Shown here piece by piece: positions 57,640-64,000 of a stretch of DNA of 64,000 nucleotides. Within the stretch, counting starts at the first letter, position 1. Each line of letters starts with the position of its first letter. The stretch comes from Onishia taeanensis. GTDB taxonomy: Bacteria; Pseudomonadota; Gammaproteobacteria; Pseudomonadales; Halomonadaceae. The DNA lies in the NCBI RefSeq assembly GCF_013349955.1, contig NZ_JABVXC010000007.1:1-64000 (forward strand). The letters run 5' to 3'. The notes under the pieces were generated by a model that had not been told where the DNA came from, ran no database searches, and worked only from the letters and a program-made list of their open reading frames with translations. A program made the position numbers and the translations under genes.

Positions 57640-58860
57640 TCAAGGGCGATGCTCCGTGACCAACTGCCCGGCCCCATCGAACTCCAGTCGACGGTTACGA
57701 CCGGCGAATAGGGCGAAGACCACCGCAAGCGTCAGGATGGCGCCCAGCATCATGCAGACCTGATCCAAGGAGGCACCGCGGTCCAGCAGGATGCCGATGC
57801 CCAGTGGCCCCAGGGCTGCCAGGCAGTAGCCGATTCCCTGGGCCATGCCCGACAGCTTGCCGGCAAGCCGTGAGTCGCCGCTGCGCAGTACTACTAGGGT
57901 CAGGGCCATGCTGAAGCAGCCACCCTGGCCGAGGCCCAGTAACACCACGCCCGGCCAGCGATACTCCACCGGACCGAGCAGCAGTAGCATCATGCCGGCG
58001 CCGTTGGCCGCAAGCATCAGCAGCAGGGCAGGTCGTTGGTCGCGGCCGAGCCGGGCAAGCCAGGGGGCGCCGATGGCCGATACCAGTTGGAACATGACCG
58101 ATATGGCCAGCAGCCAGCCGGCTTCCTGTTCGCTGAGGCCACGGCGCTGGAGTAGCACCGGCAGCCAGCCAAAGACGATGTAGGCAAGCGACGACATCGA
58201 ACCCATCAATAGCGTGACCTGCCAGGCCAGTGGGCTGGTCAGTAGTCGAGCCTTGGGGGCGGGCGAGGAAGCCGCTTGGCGATCCGGCCAGGGGTGTGGC
58301 ATGCGCCAACGCCAGCCCACCAGGGCCAACACGGCGATCAAGGCCCAGCTGCCCAGTGCCAGCCGCCAACTGCCAAGAGCATCGGCCAAGGGAATGCTCA
58401 GGCCGGCTCCCAGTGCTCCTCCCAGGCACAGAGCCATGGTGTAGACGCCGGTCATCAGGTCGGCGCCCTGGGGCAGCTCGCGCTTGACCAGGGCAGGCAG
58501 CAGGCTGCCGGCAATGCCGATGGCGCCGCCCGCCAGCAAGGTGCCGAGGAACAGGAGCCAGGTAAGGGCAGATGCCCGCAGCGCCAACGCCAGTGCCAGC
58601 AGCACCAGTGCCAGAGATAGGGCGCGCTCCGGTCCGACTCGTTTGGCAAGCCAGGGCGCTAGCGGCGCGAAGAGCCCCAGGCAGACGACGGGCAGGGTGG
58701 TCAGCGCGCCGATGCTGGTCGGGGAAAGCCCCGTATCGGCCTGAATACGGGACAGAACCGGAGCCAGCGACGATAGCGCCGGTCGCAGGTTGATACCGAC
58801 CAGGATCATCAGCAGCAGAAAACCCAACAGCGGTGTGCGAGGCGTGGTGGTGTTGGTCAT
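57640..58860 (-). CDS. MFS transporter, CynX/NimT type
   Basis: A 406-residue major facilitator protein with 12 helices. INLRPALSSLAPVL near the start and VGPERAL between helices 2 and 3 are typical of the cyanate-permease/NimT group, which often exports small toxic anions or drugs. Substrate unknown; no cyanase gene is nearby. Single gene. Confidence 0.83.
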   Translation of the reverse strand: MTNTTTPRTPLLGFLLLMILVGINLRPALSSLAPVLSRIQADTGLSPTSIGALTTLPVVCLGLFAPLAPWLAKRVGPERALSLALVLLALALALRASALTWLLFLGTLLAGGAIGIAGSLLPALVKRELPQGADLMTGVYTMALCLGGALGAGLSIPLADALGSWRLALGSWALIAVLALVGWRWRMPHPWPDRQAASSPAPKARLLTSPLAWQVTLLMGSMSSLAYIVFGWLPVLLQRRGLSEQEAGWLLAISVMFQLVSAIGAPWLARLGRDQRPALLLMLAANGAGMMLLLLGPVEYRWPGVVLLGLGQGGCFSMALTLVVLRSGDSRLAGKLSGMAQGIGYCLAALGPLGIGILLDRGASLDQVCMMLGAILTLAVVFALFAGRNRRLEFDGAGQLVTEHRP

Positions 58861-59012
58861 GGCAGCAATGTCTAGAAGGAAAAGCGCGCTCAGTATCGAG
58901 AGTCGCGGGTCATGATGCGGCGCATCCTTGCGTCACCCTGATGAGACGATGCCGCCGGCGGCGGCATCGAAAGGGTTCCTGCGGGTGAAAGCGTCTCGGG
59001 CACCCGGCGTCA

Positions 59013-60353
59013 TCAGGCCTGTTGGGGGCGTCTAGCGCGGCGGCGGGGGGCACGAGCCTCATCCTGTCGGCGCTGGCCGTTGCCGGCATTGCCGCTGCGG
59101 CCATTGCCGTTCGCATTGCGACTGTCTCCACCACGGCCGTTGCCACCGCGGCCGTTGCCAGCACGTCCGCGACCGCCGCCCTTGCCGCGACCGTTCTCGA
59201 TGGGCTCCGGCTTGGCGTTGGGGTCAGGTTCGAAGCCCGGCTCGATGCGCTTCTCGAGGTCGCGTTTGATCAGCCGCTCGATGCCCTTGAGCAGACCATG
59301 TTCGTCGACGCAGACCAGCGAGACCGCCTGGCCTTCGCTGCCGGCGCGACCGGTGCGGCCGATACGGTGAACGTAGTCTTCTGCCACATTGGGCAGCTCG
59401 AAGTTCACCACATGGGGCAGCTCGCTGATATCCAGGCCACGGGCGGCGATGTCGGTGGCCACCAGCACTTGCAGGTCGCCCGACTTGAAGGCCGCCAGCG
59501 CCTTGGTACGTGCAGACTGGCTCTTGTTGCCGTGGATCGCCATCGACGGAATGTTCTGCTTCGAGAGCTGCTCGGCCAGACGGTTGGCGCCGTGCTTGGT
59601 CCGGGTGAAGACCAGCACCTGATACCACTGGTGCTCGGTGATCAGGTGGGCCAACAGCTCGCGCTTCTTCTCCCGGTCGACCTTGTAGATGGCCTGATCG
59701 ACGGTCTCGGCGGTGGTGTTGCGCCGCGCCACTTCGATCATCGTCGGGTTGTCGAGCAACTGATTGGCCAGCGTCTGGATCTCGTTGGAGAAGGTCGCCG
59801 AGAACAGCAGGTTCTGACGTTTCGCCGGGAGCAGGCGCAGGAGTTTCTTGATGTCGTGGATGAAGCCCATGTCGAGCATGCGGTCGGCTTCATCGAGCAC
59901 CAGGGTCTCGACCTGGGAAAGGTCGATGTGGCGCTGCTGATGCAGATCCAAGAGGCGACCCGGGGTGGCGATGAGGATATCGAGGCCCGGACGGATGGCA
60001 TCCACCTGGGGCTGCTGGCCGACACCACCGAAGATCACCTTGGAGGTCAGGTTCAGGTGACGGCCATAGCCGGTCACGTTGTCGCCGATCTGGGCGGCAA
60101 GCTCACGGGTCGGGGTCAGCACCAGGGCGCGAATCTGTCGGGCCTTGGGGCGCGGGCCGTCGGCGAGGCGCTGCAGCAGCGGCAGGGTAAAGCCGGCGGT
60201 CTTGCCGGTGCCGGTCTGGGCACTGGCGAGGAGGTCACCACCCTCGAGCACGGCCGGAATGGCCTTGCGCTGGATGGGGGTGGGAACGGTATAGCCTTGT
60301 TCTTCGACCGCGCGCAGCAATTCGCTACGCAGGCCAAGGTCGGAAAAGCTCAT
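59013..60353 (-). CDS. rhlE: DEAD-box RNA helicase RhlE
   Basis: A 446-residue ATP-dependent RNA helicase. Motifs run in order: Q motif around [35 protein letters not shown], and HRIGRTGR. The C-terminal tail after residue 380 is rich in Gly, Arg and Asn and ends in a basic stretch, typical of RhlE RNA-binding tails. The ATG at 60353 (MSFSDLGL) is the family start; the in-frame extension is not conserved. Confidence 0.93.
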   Translation of the reverse strand: MSFSDLGLRSELLRAVEEQGYTVPTPIQRKAIPAVLEGGDLLASAQTGTGKTAGFTLPLLQRLADGPRPKARQIRALVLTPTRELAAQIGDNVTGYGRHLNLTSKVIFGGVGQQPQVDAIRPGLDILIATPGRLLDLHQQRHIDLSQVETLVLDEADRMLDMGFIHDIKKLLRLLPAKRQNLLFSATFSNEIQTLANQLLDNPTMIEVARRNTTAETVDQAIYKVDREKKRELLAHLITEHQWYQVLVFTRTKHGANRLAEQLSKQNIPSMAIHGNKSQSARTKALAAFKSGDLQVLVATDIAARGLDISELPHVVNFELPNVAEDYVHRIGRTGRAGSEGQAVSLVCVDEHGLLKGIERLIKRDLEKRIEPGFEPDPNAKPEPIENGRGKGGGRGRAGNGRGGNGRGGDSRNANGNGRSGNAGNGQRRQDEARAPRRRARRPQQA

Positions 60354-60524
60354 GCAAACTCCGGATAACACGCCACCGCCGCTCGCCGGTGAGGTGGCGC
60401 GAGTCCCGGGCGGTGCCGTGAGGAAAAAATCGGTGACAGACGCGGCAGAAGGGACCATAAAGTGCCGCGGATGTGCATGATGACAGAAAAATCTGCTGGG
60501 CGCAGCTTTATGGCGCCTCACCGC

Positions 60525-61133
60525 TCAGCGTAATCCACGGATACGTTCGGCGAGTCGGTCGGCAAGCGTATCCCAGCTCTGACCGAGGGCGCGCACCAGG
60601 GCCGGGTAGCCATCGGCATCCAGCGGCGTTTCGACCTCGAAGGTATCAAGGGTCAGCAGTTCGCCCTCGGCATCACGCAATTGCCACTGCCCGGCCGCCA
60701 CTGCCCGGCCATCGTAACGGCCCTGGAAACGCTCGATTTCCAGACGCAGGGTCATGGCCCTGGGCGGTGCCGCCGGGTTGGCTTCTGCCAGTATGCGAGT
60801 GCTGGGTAGGCGATGGGCCAGGCGGCGACGCAGGCCGCGCTCGAGCATCGGGCCCAGCTCCTCGGCCCAGAGATGGTCTCGGGCCGGGTTCAAGGTGATG
60901 TCGTCGAGCTGCAGCACGATGCCTTGCTGCTCGAGAAAACTCGCCATGGCCAGGGGGCGAACGACCAGCACCCGGGGGGCACTTCGCTGGCCGTCCGTCT
61001 CGCTGGTGCCGATTCCAGAGGCGGCCATCTGATCGGGCGGCAGGCCATAATGGCGGGTCGGCGCGGCGTTGGTGGCACAGCCGCCGAGCCAACTCAACAG
61101 GCCCAGCAGGGCCAGTGTACGGATCACGGTCAT
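60525..61133 (-). CDS. pqiC: PqiC-type outer-membrane lipoprotein
   Basis: A 202-residue lipoprotein with lipobox LGGC (about residue 18) and the DUF330/ABC-transport auxiliary fold. In E. coli PqiC forms a ring at the outer membrane that docks the PqiB needle. The ATG at 61133 follows AAGGAGAGCCCG and gives a proper signal peptide. Last gene of pqiABC, 17 bp after pqiB. Confidence 0.88.
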   Translation of the reverse strand: MTVIRTLALLGLLSWLGGCATNAAPTRHYGLPPDQMAASGIGTSETDGQRSAPRVLVVRPLAMASFLEQQGIVLQLDDITLNPARDHLWAEELGPMLERGLRRRLAHRLPSTRILAEANPAAPPRAMTLRLEIERFQGRYDGRAVAAGQWQLRDAEGELLTLDTFEVETPLDADGYPALVRALGQSWDTLADRLAERIRGLR

Positions 61134-61150
61134 CGGGCTCTCCTTGCCGT

Positions 61151-62815
61151 TCATCGGGGGGCTCGCGGTTGAGGATCCTCGCCGCGAGGGCGATCGAAGA
61201 TCAAGGCATTGGGCTGCTCGCTCAGAGTCCTGGCGACCGGCTCCAGATCACGCATCAGGGCGTCGAAACGCTCAAGGCTGCCGGTAAGCTCGTCGTAGGC
61301 CGTGGAGCCCGGTGACAGTCCCTCCAGGGTGGTCCTGAGCTCTTCCAGGGTCGTGTTGAGGGTGCCCGGAAGGTTCTGGGTATCGGGGTTGTCGGTCAGG
61401 CTTCTGACGCTTTCGGTCAGCGCGCGCACTTCCTCGAGCATGGTCTGAGAGGTAGCCAGGTTGCGGTTCAGGCCATCGAGCACGGGCTCTACCTCGAGAC
61501 CATTGAGTTTGTCGAGCAGGCTCGAGACCTTCTGTTCGATCTGCGCAAGCCCTGCCGGTGTAGTGGGGAACACTGGGCGATCCTGGTAGCTGTCGGCCAG
61601 ATATTCGGTGGCGGCAGGGCGCTGGAAGTTGAGGTCGACATAGAGGGCGCCAGTGAGCAGGTTGCCGGCCTTCAGCGAGGCTCGCAGGCCGTTCTCGAAC
61701 CAGCCCTCGAAGCGCTTTCGCCAGGTCTCGATATCCAGGCTTTCCAGATCCTCGCCGAGCCGCTGTGGCTCAATGCGAATCAGCACGGGAATCGCGAAAC
61801 CCGAGCGACGCGAGCGTTGATCGATGCTGAACTCCCAGGGAACGCTTGCCACGGTGCCGACACGCACCCCGCGGAATTCCACCGGGGCCCCCTTGGATAG
61901 GCCGCGCACGGTGTCATCGACCAGCAGGACATATTCCAGGTAGTGGTTGAACGTCCCCTGGCGAGCACTTTCGGCATCCTCATAGAGCGTAAAGGCCGTG
62001 TCCTCTGATACCGGTTGGCCAAGGGGCACATCCTCGGGCACGCCGAAGGTCACGCCGCCGCCAAGCAGGGCTTCCAGGGATTCGACGTTGACGCTTACGC
62101 CTTCGGAGTCGAGCTTGAGGTCGATGCCGCTGGCGGGCCAGAACCGAGTGCTGTCGGTGACCAGCACGTCATAGGGCGTTTCGATGAAGGCGCGGTGGCG
62201 CATCTGGCGAGTGTCGGGGTCGAAGCGAGCCTCCTCGACCCGGCCGACGGTGAAGCCCTGGTAGGTGACGGGGTCGCCGACGCTCAGCGAATTGCCGAGT
62301 TGGCCCACTAAATTGACGCGGATGCCCTTGGCATCGGCGGGCGCCACCGGAGGTTGGTCGAGTACCTCGAAACGGTTACTCGTCTCGTCGCTGCTGCCGG
62401 GTTGCAGCTGGATGTAGGCGCCTGACAGCACGGTGTTGAGACCGCTGATGCCTTCCCGGCCAATGCGTGGCTTGACGACCCAGAATCGGGTGTCTTCGAC
62501 CAGCATGGGCTCCACATCAGGACTCATGCGCGCAATCACGCGGATGTGACTCAAGTCGCTGGACAGCCGTACCTGCTCGACTCGGCCGATCTCGACGTTA
62601 CGGGTCTTGATCAGGGTGCTACCGGCCTCGATGCCCTCGGCGTTGCTCATGATCAGCGTGATCTGTGGCCCGCGGCTGACGTAATCGTCATATAGCAGCC
62701 ATGCGCCGATCAGCATCGCGACCAGCGGGACGATCCAGATCGGTGATAGCCGAGAATGCCGGCTGATCTTGGCGCGGTTAGACGGCGTGTCCTGGCCATG
62801 TGGCTCATTGGTCAT
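61151..62815 (-). CDS. pqiB: Intermembrane lipid-transport protein PqiB (MCE family)
   Basis: A 554-residue protein with one N-terminal membrane helix (about residues 25-45) and three MCE domains in series (starting near residues 50, 165 and 290), then a C-terminal coiled coil. It bridges the periplasm as a lipid conduit between PqiA and PqiC. The ATG at 62815 is preferred over a TTG two codons earlier; it overlaps the end of pqiA by 11 bp. Confidence 0.93.
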   Translation of the reverse strand: MTNEPHGQDTPSNRAKISRHSRLSPIWIVPLVAMLIGAWLLYDDYVSRGPQITLIMSNAEGIEAGSTLIKTRNVEIGRVEQVRLSSDLSHIRVIARMSPDVEPMLVEDTRFWVVKPRIGREGISGLNTVLSGAYIQLQPGSSDETSNRFEVLDQPPVAPADAKGIRVNLVGQLGNSLSVGDPVTYQGFTVGRVEEARFDPDTRQMRHRAFIETPYDVLVTDSTRFWPASGIDLKLDSEGVSVNVESLEALLGGGVTFGVPEDVPLGQPVSEDTAFTLYEDAESARQGTFNHYLEYVLLVDDTVRGLSKGAPVEFRGVRVGTVASVPWEFSIDQRSRRSGFAIPVLIRIEPQRLGEDLESLDIETWRKRFEGWFENGLRASLKAGNLLTGALYVDLNFQRPAATEYLADSYQDRPVFPTTPAGLAQIEQKVSSLLDKLNGLEVEPVLDGLNRNLATSQTMLEEVRALTESVRSLTDNPDTQNLPGTLNTTLEELRTTLEGLSPGSTAYDELTGSLERFDALMRDLEPVARTLSEQPNALIFDRPRGEDPQPRAPR

Positions 62816-64000
62816 GGGCAACGTCCTTGTGGTCAGAAGCCTTGTGGTCAGAAGAAGGGAGCGGCAGGTCGTCGCTATGCCCGGTATCGCGCTGGCCGGA
62901 TCGGGGCAGGGGAGGATCCCATATCAGCCGCGGGTCGAAGGCCATGGCCGAAAGCATGGTCAGTACCACCACAGCGCCGAAGGCCAGAGCGGCGGGCCCC
63001 GGGGCAATGGACATCAGGTTGCCGGCGCGAATCAGCGCCACCAGGATGGCCACCACGAACACATCGACCATCGACCATCGACCGATAAACTCGGTAATGC
63101 GGTACAGGCGCGTACGTGATACGCCCTGCAGGTCATCGCTATGAGGCACCCTCAGACACAGCCACGCCATGGCGATAAGTTTGCTCACCGGCACCAGGAT
63201 GCTGGCGATGAAGATGATGGCGGCAATCGGATAGGAGCCATGCTGCCATAGCGTGATGACTCCGCCGATGATTGTCGAGGGGTCCGTGTGGCCCAGGGAG
63301 GTGGTGATCATGATCGGATATAGGTTGGCGGGCAGGTAAAGCAGGGTTGCTGCCGCCAGCAGGGCCCAGGTGCGCTGCAGGCTATGAGGCAGTCGCGCAT
63401 GCAAACGCTCGCCGCAGCGCTGACAGCGTCCGTGGCCGTCCGCGTCCAGGCGATTGACCAGACCACAGGTAGGGCACCCGGTCAGGCCCTGTGGCGAGGC
63501 CCGGGCTCCCGTCACGACACCCTCAGGAGCGGCAGGCTCGCCGACCAGCGAGAACCACATCCAGTCGGCATCCAGCGATTGGGTCGTCAGCAGTAACAGC
63601 AGGGCAAAGCAACAGAAGGCCCAGAAGGCCAGGCCAAGCGATACCTCGGCCATGCCGGCAATCTTTATCAGGCTGACCAGGGCGCCAATGATGAAGACAT
63701 CCGCCATCATCCATGGGTGCAGGTGAGACAGGGCCCTGGCAATATCGCGACTGGCCGGCAGCAAGGTGCGTCTTAGCAGGCCGATCTGCAGCCAGATAAC
63801 GCTGAGCAGGTAGACCATCGGCAAGACGATAGTGGTCAGTACCACGCCGATCGCCACCAGGGGTTGATGCATGCCAATCAGGCTGGTGGCGGTTTGGGTC
63901 AAAACGATGCGATTGCCAATGCCACTGATCTGGAAGCTGACGAAGGGCAGGCTGACGGCCATGATCAGGGCGATCAGGGCAGCAATGGCCAGCGCCAGGC
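62805..64000 (-). CDS. pqiA: PqiA inner-membrane protein (partial, start beyond window)
   Basis: The visible 398 codons encode two PqiA units with several membrane helices. A zinc-ribbon pair, CPTCGLVNRL and CQRCGERLHARLP, lies between them, and HTDPSTIIGGVITLW marks the second unit. The reading frame is still open at position 64000, so the true start is outside the window. The C-terminal tail contains a 15-bp in-frame duplication. Works with PqiB and PqiC in envelope lipid transport. Confidence 0.9.
   Translation of the reverse strand, partial: LALAIAALIALIMAVSLPFVSFQISGIGNRIVLTQTATSLIGMHQPLVAIGVVLTTIVLPMVYLLSVIWLQIGLLRRTLLPASRDIARALSHLHPWMMADVFIIGALVSLIKIAGMAEVSLGLAFWAFCCFALLLLLTTQSLDADWMWFSLVGEPAAPEGVVTGARASPQGLTGCPTCGLVNRLDADGHGRCQRCGERLHARLPHSLQRTWALLAAATLLYLPANLYPIMITTSLGHTDPSTIIGGVITLWQHGSYPIAAIIFIASILVPVSKLIAMAWLCLRVPHSDDLQGVSRTRLYRITEFIGRWSMVDVFVVAILVALIRAGNLMSIAPGPAALAFGAVVVLTMLSAMAFDPRLIWDPPLPRSGQRDTGHSDDLPLPSSDHKASDHKDVAHDQ
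62825..62854. repeat. 15-bp in-frame tandem duplication in the pqiA tail
   Basis: CCTTGTGGTCAGAAG occurs twice in a row, encoding two Ser-Asp-His-Lys units near the PqiA C-terminus. Confidence 0.9.

Overview
The window looks like a piece of a moderate halophile's chromosome, most likely a gammaproteobacterium of the Halomonadaceae (Halomonas type). The evidence is the high-GC coding style, the protein families, and gene orders such as gacA-uvrC-pgsA-tRNA(Gly-Cys-Leu), ihfB-lapA-lapB opposite pyrF, sdhE-ygfX near nadB, argF/grxD/rnt/argG, and fxsA-groES-groEL. This is inference from gene content; no rRNA is present.

Region 1 (1-3240) is foreign to the rest. It is AT-rich and holds four attC recombination sites, each with an extrahelical bulged base, separating gene cassettes that all read on the + strand. 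The cassettes carry a small zinc-ribbon protein with a strange tRNA-like upstream element, a pair of unknown proteins, a trypsin-like protease translationally coupled to a membrane protein, and a DUF3024 protein. No integrase gene is in the window; it should lie to the left. A strong terminator closes the array.

Region 2 (3431-10552) is the leucine/isovalerate catabolic operon liuA-B-C-D-E on the minus strand, with a likely LiuR operator upstream and inverted-repeat elements on both sides of liuB. Region 3 (10600-15560) holds the tungstate transporter tupB-tupC-tupA, a divergent HTH plus solute-binding-domain regulator, panE and a small His-rich lipoprotein. Region 4 (15650-24350) is an accessory catabolic cluster: AraC regulator, TRAP transporter dctPQM, two HDAC-like deacetylases, RidA, an ornithine-cyclodeaminase-family enzyme and a branched-chain aminotransferase. 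It probably imports and deacylates an acylated amine or amino acid.

Region 5 (24470-26830) contains psiE, a Na+/H+ antiporter and, between them, the most striking object in the window. A promoter with PhoB-type repeats reads into a roughly 185-nt RNA that has several stem-loops with GGA in the loop and ends in an intrinsic terminator. It looks like a CsrA/RsmA-sequestering sRNA under phosphate control.

Region 6 (26880-46830) is core housekeeping: trmJ, groESL and fxsA with sigma32-like promoters, a short-chain dehydrogenase, comEA, pyrF, lapAB, ihfB, sdhE-ygfX, nadB, an FUSC protein, four tRNAs, pgsA, uvrC, gacA, argF, grxD, rnt and argG. Region 7 (46880-54030) has a HlyU-like protein and a sensory block: a DUF294 nucleotidyltransferase, a CbrA-like transporter-kinase, a small membrane protein, a membrane PAS/exonuclease fusion and a receiver protein. 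Region 8 (54200-64000) has a GST, a sulfur module (rhodanese, YeeE, small Cys protein), an MFS exporter, rhlE and the pqiABC envelope lipid-transport operon, whose pqiA runs off the window.

Intergenic regions are rich in short perfect tandem duplications (7, 12, 14, 15 and 16 bp units).
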